A stretch of 64,000 nucleotides of DNA. Origin: Pseudoalteromonas prydzensis (lineage in GTDB: Bacteria > Pseudomonadota > Gammaproteobacteria > Enterobacterales > Alteromonadaceae). Each line of letters begins with the position of its first letter. The first letter of the stretch is position 1. The stretch spans positions 62,001 to 126,000 of the forward strand of contig NZ_BDDT01000003.1 of assembly GCF_001661495.1 (NCBI RefSeq). Reading direction: 5' to 3'. The notes under the pieces are model-generated. The model made no database searches and was not told where the DNA came from. It was given only the letters and a program-made list of their open reading frames with translations. Positions 18,810-26,946 of this stretch are shown one piece after another. The position numbers and the translations under genes were made by a program.

Positions 18810-20213
18810 ATGAATACCCAATTAGCTGCTAATAACGTGCAACAGTCAGCGAAAAATCAAAAATCAGAGATAGTTGTAGCAAAATTTGGTGGCACCAGCG
18901 TCGCTAATTTTGAAGCTATGAGCCGTTGCAGTGAAATTATTGTAGCCGATAACAATGTACGGGTAGTGGCGGTTAGTGCCAGTGCAGGTGTTACCAACCA
19001 CCTAGTTACCTTGTGTAAAAAAGAGATTTCAAGTGATGAGCGCGTTGAAAATATTGCCGGCGTAATAGCTATTCAAGACGCCATTTTAAATGAGCTTTCA
19101 CTTGATGCTGATTTAGCCCATGGCTTTGAAGAAACAATTAAAGCATTTAAAGCCTTGGCGAGCGAGCCATTAAAAACAAAGCAGCAACATGATGAGCTAC
19201 TAAGCTTTGGTGAGCGCTTATCGTCGTATTTATTTACCCAAGTACTGCGTTTAAATGGTTTAGATGCGGTACGTTTTGATGTACGCCAAGTGCTTAAAAC
19301 GGATAGCCAGTTTTCTAAAGCAACACCAGATGTGGCAGCCACAGCAGCAGCGGCAAAAGAGCACTTGATGCCACTTTTAAAAGAACATGTAGTAGTAACG
19401 CAAGGCTTTATTGGCAGTGACGCGCATGGACAAACCACCACCTTAGGGCGAGGTGGCTCAGATTACAGTGCGGCATTACTTGCAGAAGCAGTAAACGCTA
19501 AGAGTGTACATATTTGGACGGATGTAGTTGGAATATTTAGTACTGATCCGCGTTTATGTGTAAAAGCCACGCCGATTGCTCGTTTAAGTTTTGATGAAGC
19601 GGCAGAAATGGCGACCTTTGGCGCTAAAGTTTTACACCCGGCGACTATTTTACCGGCCAGCCGCAGCCACATCAGTGTTTTTGTTGGCTCAAGCCGTGAA
19701 CCAGAGCGTGGTGGCACTTGGATCGAACGTGAAAAATCACAAGTACCAGGTATTCGTGCGGTAACGCAACGTAAAAACCAAATTTTATTAACGCTTAAAA
19801 GCCCAGAAATGCTATTGGCGAGTGGCTTTTTAGCCCGCGTGTTTGCAATTTTAAGTGAGTTTAATATCTCCGTTGATTTAGTGACGACCTCTGAGATCAG
19901 TGTGGCAATTACGTTAGATAATGCACCTAATGCGTCGCGTCCTGAGCTTGATCAAGAGTGTTTAGACAAACTTGCAGAGTTTTGCCATGTATCGGTTGAA
20001 AACAATTTAACCTTAGTGGCGCTGATTGGTTCTGAAATTCAGTTGCGTCAGCAGCAAGTTAATTTAATGCAGGTATTAAGTGATTTTAATATCCGTCTAA
20101 TTTGCCACGGCGCAAGCAAGCACAACTTGTGCTTTTTGGTAGAACAAAGTGAATCGGACTTAGTAGTACAAGCTATTCACAGCCGTTTGTTAGAAGCCCA
20201 ACACGCCGCGTAA
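18810..20213 (+). CDS. lysC: Lysine-sensitive aspartate kinase III
   Basis: A 467-residue aspartokinase. The N-terminal kinase domain has AKFGGTSV (residues 24-31), FGERLSSYLF, TTLGRGGSDYSAALLAEA and FSTDPR. Two C-terminal ACT domains follow (LKSPEMLLASGFLARVFAIL onward). It phosphorylates aspartate, the first step to lysine, threonine and methionine. The ATG at 18810 has AAGGAG ideally spaced upstream; an in-frame GTG upstream lies inside the riboswitch and is rejected. Control by the L box marks it as the lysine-responsive isozyme. Its 3' end overlaps the convergent gene by 24 bases. Confidence 0.95.
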   Translation: MNTQLAANNVQQSAKNQKSEIVVAKFGGTSVANFEAMSRCSEIIVADNNVRVVAVSASAGVTNHLVTLCKKEISSDERVENIAGVIAIQDAILNELSLDADLAHGFEETIKAFKALASEPLKTKQQHDELLSFGERLSSYLFTQVLRLNGLDAVRFDVRQVLKTDSQFSKATPDVAATAAAAKEHLMPLLKEHVVVTQGFIGSDAHGQTTTLGRGGSDYSAALLAEAVNAKSVHIWTDVVGIFSTDPRLCVKATPIARLSFDEAAEMATFGAKVLHPATILPASRSHISVFVGSSREPERGGTWIEREKSQVPGIRAVTQRKNQILLTLKSPEMLLASGFLARVFAILSEFNISVDLVTTSEISVAITLDNAPNASRPELDQECLDKLAEFCHVSVENNLTLVALIGSEIQLRQQQVNLMQVLSDFNIRLICHGASKHNLCFLVEQSESDLVVQAIHSRLLEAQHAA

Positions 20214-20936
20214 CTGCGAAATAGAATTCACCACAGAGCACTGCCAGTCAGTGCTCTTGTCACTTACTACACTAATATCAAATTCATTATATTGGCAGCT
20301 CAGCGCCGCTAAATTTGCTTGCGTCAGCTCAGTAAATACATTGGGGCTTAATAGTTTTGCAATGGGTCGAGAAGTGGCTTTCGCCAGCGCTTCTTTTAAA
20401 GTCCAAATTCTAAAAAAACGCTCAGCGCTTTGCTGTTGGCTTTGCGTAATTAAATTTACTTCATCTTGATGATAAAAATGCTTAGCGAGTTTTACAAACG
20501 GGCGTTGTACACTTATTTTTTCAATATCAAAACCAAACTCAGCCTGCTCTATGTTCAGCGCCGCACCGACAAAGCCATTCGAGTGTGACAAACAACTGCT
20601 AAACACCGTTTCGCTGCCGGTTATGTGAATGAGTAACTTGCTGCTTTGCTCGTCAAATTCAGAACTGATCTGATTTGCGGTTAAATGGCTAAACTGCGCT
20701 GAACTTTGCTTTACCAAATACTTAAGTAATAGCCGAGTAGCTAAATATTCTTGCTTGGCTTTGATACTTTTGCGCCGTGTAATTACCGCCAGCTCAAAAG
20801 GGCTTAAAAGTGCGTGTAAATCAAATTCATCAACATTTAACTGCTGGGCATCAAATAACAATACAGTATTTGTATTGAGTAAGTGTTCGCGGTACTGGTT
20901 GATAACTAATCGCTGTTGAAAAAATAAGCCTGGCAT
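20190..20936 (-). CDS. 4'-phosphopantetheinyl transferase superfamily protein
   Basis: About 248 residues with the two Sfp-type motifs: FGFDIEKIS (Mg2+-binding Asp and Glu) and RIWTLKEALAKA (W-x-x-K-E-A). It transfers the phosphopantetheine arm from CoA to carrier proteins. The Sfp-like length suggests a substrate beyond the fatty-acid ACP, for example a siderophore or polyunsaturated-fatty-acid synthase; no such cluster is in the window. ATG at 20936 is chosen over a GTG nine bases upstream, neither having a clear ribosome site. The end overlaps convergent lysC. Confidence 0.85.
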   Translation of the reverse strand: MPGLFFQQRLVINQYREHLLNTNTVLLFDAQQLNVDEFDLHALLSPFELAVITRRKSIKAKQEYLATRLLLKYLVKQSSAQFSHLTANQISSEFDEQSSKLLIHITGSETVFSSCLSHSNGFVGAALNIEQAEFGFDIEKISVQRPFVKLAKHFYHQDEVNLITQSQQQSAERFFRIWTLKEALAKATSRPIAKLLSPNVFTELTQANLAALSCQYNEFDISVVSDKSTDWQCSVVNSISQLRGVLGF

Positions 20937-21088
20937 AAAATCCACAATTAAGGTGATAAAAGAACAAATATGTTTATATTTTGTGCGGTTGCGCTCTGGT
21001 TAATTAAGCCAAGGCAAATTTATTACTCAGTGACTGTGAAATATGGTTTAATTCACAATAATGAAAAATAATAACAGATTGTAGATGT

Positions 21089-22411
21089 ATGGCACAATTG
21101 CGTGATGGTTTTCAAAGCCGCCTTGGCTTTGTTTTAGCAGCTTCTGGCGCTGCGGTTGGATTAGGTAATATTTGGGGGTTTCCTACGCAAGCGGCCAATC
21201 ATGGCGGTGGTGCGTTTTTACTGGTTTACTTTATTGTTATCTTTTTACTGGCCTTACCCGCGTTATATACTGAATTATATTTAGGTCACCAAGCACAAGC
21301 GAACCCAGTTAAAGCCCTTAAAAATGCATGGCAACAGCAAGCACCTAATGTTGGAGCTGCCGCTGGCTACTTAGGTTTAGTGGGCGCTATCGTGATGTTG
21401 AGCTTTTATTCAATCGTCGCAGGCTGGATGTTGGCTTATGCGCTTGAACCAATAAGCACTTTTTTCGGCTTCACTGAGCTAAGCCAATTTTTACAAACGG
21501 ATTCTGTGGCGCGTAATTTTATATTTACGCCATTGATGCTAATACTGACTGCCAGCATTATTCTCAAAGGGGTGAAATCAGGTATTGAAACCTGGTCACG
21601 CCGCTTAATGCCGATGTTACTGGTACTGCTGGTCGGTTTAATTGCCTACATAGCAACGCTTGATGGTGCCAACGAAGGCTTTGCTGCCTACTTAGTGCCA
21701 GACTTTAGCCAAATACTCGACCCTGGTTTAATTATTGCGGCAATGGGGCAAGCATTCTTTTCTTTGTCACTGGGTGTGGGCTGCATGATGATTTATGGCT
21801 CGTATTTGCAGCCTGATGCTAATTTACCACGCTTAACGGCCTCGGTTGCTTTACTTGATACTGGGGTGGCATTTTTAGCGGGCTTATTAATTATTCCAGC
21901 TATTTATGTAGCACAACATAATGGTGTGCAAGTGTTTAGCGACGGTAAGTTGATTGGGGAAGGGCAACTGATATTTGCTATTTTACCGCAGTTATTTAAT
22001 ACCATGGGTGAAATTGGCTTAGTGGTTGGTTTATTGTTTTTTGTATTAATGTCGATAGCCTCTTTAACGTCAACAATATCGTCTACCGAAATACCGGTGG
22101 CTTTTTTAGTTGAAAACCATCAAGTAGAGCGTAAAAAGGCCACCTTATTGGTCAGTTTAACAGTACTTGCTGCCTCATCATTGATAATTGTTAACTTTGA
22201 TTGGCTATTTGGTTTAGTGATCATGGTACTTACTCAGTATCAATTACCTTTAATGGGCTTATTTTACTTTATTACAGTAGGCTGGTTATGGCGCCGAGGT
22301 AATCAACTTCATGAAGCATCATCTGGCGTGCGTTTTTGGTTTGCACAGTACATACGGTTTGTATGCCCGGTACTGATGACCGCTGTATTTGCTAATGTAG
22401 CTTTTGGTTGA
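21089..22411 (+). CDS. NSS-family sodium-dependent transporter
   Basis: A 440-residue protein with the neurotransmitter:sodium symporter signature at the N-terminus (SRLGFVLAASGAAVGLGNIW, then GFPTQAANHGGGAFLLVY), which lines the Na+ and substrate sites in LeuT-type transporters. About eleven hydrophobic helices follow. It imports amino acids or amine-like solutes with Na+. The exact substrate cannot be read. A short heptamer repeat follows the stop, and a lipoyl-domain gene starts 85 bases later. Confidence 0.9.
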   Translation: MAQLRDGFQSRLGFVLAASGAAVGLGNIWGFPTQAANHGGGAFLLVYFIVIFLLALPALYTELYLGHQAQANPVKALKNAWQQQAPNVGAAAGYLGLVGAIVMLSFYSIVAGWMLAYALEPISTFFGFTELSQFLQTDSVARNFIFTPLMLILTASIILKGVKSGIETWSRRLMPMLLVLLVGLIAYIATLDGANEGFAAYLVPDFSQILDPGLIIAAMGQAFFSLSLGVGCMMIYGSYLQPDANLPRLTASVALLDTGVAFLAGLLIIPAIYVAQHNGVQVFSDGKLIGEGQLIFAILPQLFNTMGEIGLVVGLLFFVLMSIASLTSTISSTEIPVAFLVENHQVERKKATLLVSLTVLAASSLIIVNFDWLFGLVIMVLTQYQLPLMGLFYFITVGWLWRRGNQLHEASSGVRFWFAQYIRFVCPVLMTAVFANVAFG

Positions 22412-22418
22412 TAGTTTA

Positions 22419-22453
22419 GCCGTCAGCCGTCAGCCGTCAGCCGTCAGCCGTCA
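22419..22453. repeat. Five perfect tandem copies of a heptamer
   Basis: GCCGTCA is repeated five times without mismatch directly after the NSS transporter stop. A short array like this can vary in copy number by slippage. It is non-coding and upstream of the lipoyl-protein ribosome site. Confidence 0.9.
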
Positions 22454-22495
22454 GTTTTAAGTGTTAATACATAGTGTTATATCCAAGGAGGAATT

Positions 22496-22900
22496 ATGAA
22501 CATAGATGTGAAAGTACCGGCCTTTCCAGACTCAATACGCACAGCAGACATCGCTAAGCTTTATGTTAGCGAAGGTCAGCTAGTTTATGCTGGTGATGTG
22601 TTATTTGATGTTGAAACTGAAAAAGTCGTTTTAGAAGTCATGGCCGACTGCAGTGGCATTGTTGAGAATATAACGATTGCAAATGGCGATCCTGTTAACT
22701 CTGAGCAAGTTGTAATGACTGTAAAGCAGCTTGCCGATAGCGAAATGCCAGCACGTCCGACAGCTCAACAGCCTCAACCGCGAGTAAACGACTCAGAAAA
22801 TGACGTTATTGTTTCTCCTTGGTTGAGTAAACTAAATAAAAGTTTAATTATTGCGCTAGCAGTCGGCGCTTTAGCCATCCTTTTTGTGCTGGGTAAATAG
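22496..22900 (+). CDS. Membrane-anchored single lipoyl/biotinyl-domain protein
   Basis: A 134-residue protein. Residues 1-77 form one biotinyl/lipoyl domain of the 2-oxoacid dehydrogenase E2 type: KVPAFPDSI, GDVLFDVETEKVVLEV with the modifiable K43, and a closing NGDPVNSEQVVMTVKQL. A Pro/Gln linker follows, then one C-terminal transmembrane helix (IIALAVGALAILFVLG). There is no catalytic E2 core. The ATG follows AAGGAGG at ideal spacing. The domain would face the cytoplasm, where lipoyl ligases act, if the helix is a tail anchor. Its partner enzyme is unknown. Confidence 0.85.
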   Translation: MNIDVKVPAFPDSIRTADIAKLYVSEGQLVYAGDVLFDVETEKVVLEVMADCSGIVENITIANGDPVNSEQVVMTVKQLADSEMPARPTAQQPQPRVNDSENDVIVSPWLSKLNKSLIIALAVGALAILFVLGK

Positions 22901-22905
22901 CTAAT

Positions 22906-23385
22906 ATGGCCAATTATGTAAACCACCCAAAATATGGCAGCGAGCCAATCGTCTCTGGTAATAGTTATACAAAGCAAGAAATCGATAATGCCCATTGGCG
23001 ATATGCAAGTTTGCGTTACTTTCCTGAGACGGCGACCCCCGCAGCAATTGAAAAACAAAGTTACTGTGTATATCCAAGGCAACTCTATGTTGATATAGCA
23101 GAGCAATGTGTCGATTGCCATAGAGCATTTATATTTTTTGCTAAGGAGCAGCAATACTGGTTTGAAGAATTAAAGTTTTGGATTGATGCACATGCGATCA
23201 AGTGCTTTGAATGCAGAAAGAAAAGCCGTGCAATAAACCGGCTGCAAATTAGCTATGCAAACTTAATCATTAAAGAACACAGAACGTTTGAGGAAACGCA
23301 ACTGCTCAAGTCTACAGCGGAGCAACTGTTTGATTTAGGTGTGATCAACAAGATAAATAAACTAAACGCTATTCGTAAAATGTAA
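22906..23385 (+). CDS. Zinc-ribbon protein, function unknown
   Basis: A 159-residue soluble protein. The middle holds CVDCHRAFIFFAKEQQYWFE and, further on, CFECRKK, giving a four-Cys zinc site (C68, C71, C100, C103). This matches a small family of probable zinc-ribbon proteins in which the ribbon carries a conserved F-x-x-x-E-Q-x-x-[FWY] stretch. The C-terminus is helical. It begins five bases after the lipoyl gene, so both are probably on one mRNA. No enzymatic role is apparent. Confidence 0.75.
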   Translation: MANYVNHPKYGSEPIVSGNSYTKQEIDNAHWRYASLRYFPETATPAAIEKQSYCVYPRQLYVDIAEQCVDCHRAFIFFAKEQQYWFEELKFWIDAHAIKCFECRKKSRAINRLQISYANLIIKEHRTFEETQLLKSTAEQLFDLGVINKINKLNAIRKM

Positions 23386-23413
23386 GCGGGGTTTTTTTAT
23401 CGGGGGAGCTAAT

Positions 23414-23761
23414 TTGTATAAATTATTAAAATTAATCAGTCTTGTATTACAGAGCTTTTTACTATTATCACTGATTAGTTTTTGTTCGGGTTTATGCCGT
23501 GCTTTTTTAGAGTTACCCACAAATGATCCTAAATTAATTTCAGCGCAGCTCTCTGCTGGTGCGGTTATTTCAGTAATTCAAATAGTTCCTGCTTTATTTG
23601 GTCTTTTTCTTAGTATGTGGCTTATTAAAAAAAATAACAGTTCAAAGTCTTTTCATCATTTCTGTAGATATTTTGCCTATCTTTGGCTGTTATTTATTCC
23701 GATTGGCTCGATTTTAGGACTTATGCAACTTAAAAGATTGAAGCAAAGCCAACTTAGTTGA
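23414..23761 (+). CDS. Small membrane protein, function unknown
   Basis: A 115-residue protein with three predicted membrane helices (SLVLQSFLLLSLISFCSG, AVISVIQIVPALFGLFLSMW and YFAYLWLLFIPIGSILGL). The start is a TTG at 23414 with GGGGAG about seven bases upstream; no ATG is available nearby. I do not recognise the family. Its last 40 bases recur, mutated, at 25262-25305 beyond the transposase, so the locus took part in a local duplication. Confidence 0.6.
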   Translation: MYKLLKLISLVLQSFLLLSLISFCSGLCRAFLELPTNDPKLISAQLSAGAVISVIQIVPALFGLFLSMWLIKKNNSSKSFHHFCRYFAYLWLLFIPIGSILGLMQLKRLKQSQLS

Positions 23762-23840
23762 CTTTGCTCCTTCGTTTATAGTTTTACCTGGCCTTATTTA
23801 ACTTTATTACTCAAAGGGAGTTGATTGGCGATTTCATGAG
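23720..23840 (+). repeat. Imperfect direct repeat, left copy (recurs at 25262-25402)
   Basis: Two blocks recur in the same order and orientation on both sides of the transposase. The first is the 3' end of the small membrane protein gene (23720-23762 versus 25262-25305, beginning CTTATGCAACTTAA). The second is the 3' end of ldhA (23794-23840 versus 25356-25402, centred on ACTCAAAGGGAGTTGAT). In the left copy, the minus strand still encodes an LdhA-like tail, HEIANQLPLSNKVK, against HEIAHQLPLSNEVK in ldhA. Confidence 0.8.
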
Positions 23841-23842
23841 AA

Positions 23843-23889
23843 ACAAAGATAAAAAAAACAAAGATAAAAACAAAGATTAAAACAAAGAT
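23843..23889. repeat. Short A-rich tandem repeat
   Basis: ACAAAGAT occurs four times at spacings of 15, 12 and 12 bases, separated by A-rich linkers. It lies directly at the right end of the duplicated ldhA tail and upstream of the transposase. Confidence 0.75.
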
Positions 23890-23966
23890 GACACCCATCC
23901 TAAAGTTTGTATTTCCCCTATTTTTTACTAACTTTAAATTAGTATGAAAAACAAACAGGGTGTTCC

Positions 23967-24940
23967 ATGGCAATTGCAAGAAAGCGTCAAGTAAGTTTGA
24001 TTGATACAAAGTACTATCATTGTATTTCACGCTGTGTACGCCGTGCTTTTTTATGCGGTGAAGACCGTTTTACAGGTCAGTCCTATGAGCACCGCAGAGG
24101 CTGGGTAGAAGATAAACTACTCGCATTGGCTAAGGTATTTTGCATTGATGTGTGTGCGTATGCAGTGATGAGCAATCATACACATTTAGTGTTGTATGTT
24201 GATGATAAAAAGCAAATAGGCTTAACGACAAAGCCATTATTCTACGCTGGCATAAGCTGTGTAAAGGCACGTTATTGACGAAAAAGTATTTGCAAGGTGA
24301 AAAATTAAGTAAATCAGAGCTCATCTTTTTTAATCAAACGGTTGAGCAATATCGAGAGCGGTTATCCAGTATTAGCTGGTTTATGCGGTTGTTAAATGAA
24401 GATATTGCCCGCAGAGCCAATAAAGAAGATAACTGCACAGGCCGATTCTGGGAAGGTCGCTTTAAATCACAAGCTCTATTAGATGAAGCCGCACTTGCAG
24501 CCTGTATGGCCTATGTTGATTTAAACCCAATAAGAGCAAAAATAGCCAACACGCCAGAAGAATCAATCCATACCAGTGTGCAAAAACGAATTGAAAGTGC
24601 AACCACAGGTAAGCAACCTAAAAAGCTATTACGTTTTGCAGGGATGCCACGCCAAAGAATGCCAAAAGGACTCCCGTTTGAGCTTAAATCGTATCTTGAA
24701 CTTGTTGAATTAACGGGCCGTGTAATGCGAGAAGATAAGCGAGGATACATTGAAAACACATCCCTTCCTTTATTAGAGCGAGTCAATATTAGCCCAGAGA
24801 ACTGGTTAAAACTCACAACGCAATTTACCCGCGTGTTCCATGGCGCTGTTGGAAGACCTTCGTCACATGAAAGCTATTGTGATAATTTAGGAAGGAAACG
24901 AAGAGCGAATATGAGTAACTGTGAAAAGTTACTTGCATGA
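23967..24940 (+). pseudogene. REP-associated tyrosine transposase (RAYT, Y1_Tnp), frameshifted
   Basis: Two overlapping frames together make one IS200-like Y1 transposase of about 323 residues. Frame one gives YYHCISRCVRRAFLCGED and the HUH motif SNHTHLVLYVDDKK. Frame two resumes with NDKAIILRWHKLCKGTLLTK and continues through RRANKEDNCTGRFWEGRFKS and YVDLNPIRAKIA. Continuity is lost at the A5 run 24207-24211; one extra A there restores the family reading (DDKKANRLNDKA). It is either an inactivated gene or a sequencing error in a homopolymer. RAYTs mobilise REP hairpins, and hairpin repeats follow at about 25.1 kb. Confidence 0.85.
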
Positions 24941-24966
24941 GAATCAAACTACTCAGTAAAAATTTA

Positions 24967-24985
24967 AAACTGCATCATGCAGTTA
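24967..24985. terminator. Short hairpin after the transposase
   Basis: AACTGCA-TCA-TGCAGTT is a perfect seven-base-pair stem 28 bases past the transposase stop. No long T-run follows, so termination is uncertain. Confidence 0.45.
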
Positions 24986-25356
24986 TTGTCATGGATGTAA
25001 TTTAGGTTTAATAGTGACAATGACCCATTTAATGGATGAGGTGAAAGTAACCAAGTAGCAAAAGATATATTTTAGCCTAAAAGAGTAAATTTAGTGACAC
25101 AGTTTTGCTTGTTCAATAAGAGTGGCTGTCTGCGCTAGTTGTCGTGTTCAATAAGAGTGGCTGTCTACGCTAGTTGTCGCCAGCGAATGGTTATCGCTCA
25201 TAGCAGCCAGCCAACTCTAATTATTGGTTAAAAGTGTTAAAGCTGATATAAGTTACTTCAGCTTATGCAACTTAACAGGCTTAAGCCAAACTAACTAGGT
25301 TGATTTTTTGTCTCTTGGTTTTAAACTTTTTCTAGCATCTAGCACCTAATCCCTCT
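24986..25356. repeat. Non-coding RAYT-linked repeat region (REP-like)
   Basis: No gene is seen. Two tandem 35-base units (GTTCAATAAGAGTGGCTGTC...) occupy 25111-25145 and 25146-25178 with one mismatch. An inverted partner of the AATAAGAGTGGCT end, read as AGCCAACTCTAATTATT, follows near 25208-25225, so the block can fold into a long imperfect stem. Inside, AGCGA...TCGCT forms another small stem. The layout resembles a REP doublet beside its RAYT. The right copy of the flanking duplication begins at 25262. Confidence 0.6.
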
Positions 25357-26346
25357 TTATTTAACTTCATTACTCAAAGGGAGTTGATGCGCGATTTCAT
25401 GGGCGTTTTGTAATGTGGTTTGGGCAATTTCGCTTAATGCTTCTTTGGTAAAAAAACCTTGGTGCCCGGTGACTAACACATTAGGAAAGCTCACTAAACG
25501 TGAAAATACATCATCTTGCATAATTTCATCGCTGCGGTTTTTAAAAAATAACTCTGATTCTTGCTCGTAAACGTCTAGCCCTAAATAACCGAGTTGCTTA
25601 TTTTTTAATGCAACAATACATGCCTTACTATCAACAAGTGCGCCGCGGGAGGTATTAATAAGCATTGCGCCTTTTTTCATTTTACTAAAGGCTTGCTGAT
25701 CAATTAAATGATGAGTTTGCTCGTTAAGCGGGCAGTGCAATGAGATCACATCACTTTGCGCTAATAAAGTATCAAGATCGCAAATTGTGTAATTACCTTG
25801 CTCTGCATAAGGGTCACACACTAATACCTTAGCACCAAAGCCATTGAGAATATTTACTAATGCTAAGCCAATTTTGCCGCAGCCGATAATACCTATGGTT
25901 TTTTTGAATAAGTTAAAGCCTAGCAAGCCATTTAAATCAAAGTTATCTTCACGAATACGGTTATACGCTTTATGGGTCTTGCGGTTTAAAGTAAGCATTA
26001 ATGCCACACAGTGCTCGGCTACCGCTTCAGGGCTGTAAGCTGGGACGCGGCATACTTTAATACCATGCGCTGCTGCGGCTGTTAAATCAACGTTATTAAA
26101 TCCGGCGCAGCGAAGCAAAATAGATTTTACGCCAAGTGCGGCAATTTGTTTTATGACTGCCTCATTGACTACATCATTTACAAATACGCATACAGCATCA
26201 AAATCTTGGCACAATAGTGCGCTTTGTTCATTGAGTGCTTGTTCAAAATGGGTGAGGGTAATGCCTGTGTGATTAGTTAAACAGGCATCAAAAGACGCCT
26301 GATCATACTTTTGCGAACTGAAAAGCGCTATTGTTATTTGCGTCAT
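25357..26346 (-). CDS. ldhA: D-lactate dehydrogenase (D-2-hydroxyacid dehydrogenase)
   Basis: A 329-residue protein, identical in length to E. coli LdhA. It has the nucleotide-binding IGIIGCGKIGLALVNIL, the SLHCPLN segment, INTSRGALVD with the substrate Arg region, and the catalytic-His region VTGHQGFFT. It reduces pyruvate to D-lactate with NADH in fermentation. Its first 44 bases overlap the end of the upstream peroxidase gene in another frame, implying coupling. Its 3' end is duplicated upstream of the transposase at 23794-23840. Confidence 0.92.
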   Translation of the reverse strand: MTQITIALFSSQKYDQASFDACLTNHTGITLTHFEQALNEQSALLCQDFDAVCVFVNDVVNEAVIKQIAALGVKSILLRCAGFNNVDLTAAAAHGIKVCRVPAYSPEAVAEHCVALMLTLNRKTHKAYNRIREDNFDLNGLLGFNLFKKTIGIIGCGKIGLALVNILNGFGAKVLVCDPYAEQGNYTICDLDTLLAQSDVISLHCPLNEQTHHLIDQQAFSKMKKGAMLINTSRGALVDSKACIVALKNKQLGYLGLDVYEQESELFFKNRSDEIMQDDVFSRLVSFPNVLVTGHQGFFTKEALSEIAQTTLQNAHEIAHQLPLSNEVK

Positions 26347-26824
26347 TAAGGGTACTCTCTATCACCATTTTTAAGGTTTCGGGTTTAGTGCGCGGTGCAT
26401 AGCGCACTGATAACTGTCCCTCAGAGTTTATTAGAAACTTTGTAAAATTCCATTTTATAGCACGGTTTTGTGCAATTCCTCGGGTGTGGGTTTTTAAGTA
26501 ATTAAACAATGGGTGGGCATCCGGCCCATTCACCATTACTTTACTAAACACTGGAAAGCTAACATTAAACTGTTGCTGGTAAAAGTCTTTAATATCAGCA
26601 TTGTCTATTGGTTCATTATAGTCAAACTGATTACACGGAAAGGCCAATACAATAAAACCTTGGGCTTTATATTGCTGATAGAGCTTTTCAAGTGCACTTA
26701 ATTGCACCGAAAAATTACATTTACTGGCGGTGTTGACGATTAAAATCGTTTTACCTTTTAACTGACTAAGAGAAAAATCCTCGCCGTTATAAAGTGGGGC
26801 GCTAAATTGATAGATGCTATCCAT
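26303..26824 (-). CDS. Glutathione peroxidase family protein
   Basis: A 173-residue thiol peroxidase. The peroxidatic cysteine is C36 in VNTASKCNFS (usually KCGFT). The other family segments are AFPCNQF and KWNFTKFLIN, which supply the Gln and Trp/Asn of the catalytic tetrad. It reduces peroxides using thioredoxin or glutathione in the cytoplasm. It overlaps ldhA by 44 bases. The Asn-Phe-Ser variation after the active Cys is unusual but leaves the tetrad intact. Confidence 0.88.
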   Translation of the reverse strand: MDSIYQFSAPLYNGEDFSLSQLKGKTILIVNTASKCNFSVQLSALEKLYQQYKAQGFIVLAFPCNQFDYNEPIDNADIKDFYQQQFNVSFPVFSKVMVNGPDAHPLFNYLKTHTRGIAQNRAIKWNFTKFLINSEGQLSVRYAPRTKPETLKMVIESTLNDANNNSAFQFAKV

Positions 26825-26946
26825 AATGTACCTGCTGTGAACCGTCCATGAAGAAATTTAATGAAGACTTTTTCATTCGCTTTTTTACTGTTCGGTTGAG
26901 ATAATCAAAGTATCTTTTTAAGTTACCACTGAAATAGGTCAATTTT

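Noticed and set aside
22419..22453. CRISPR-like array
   Set aside because: The units are seven bases and contiguous, without spacers.
24201..24220. Programmed -1 frameshift in the transposase
   Set aside because: The site reads T-AAA-AAG, and re-pairing after slippage would be poor. One missing A in a homopolymer explains the break more simply.
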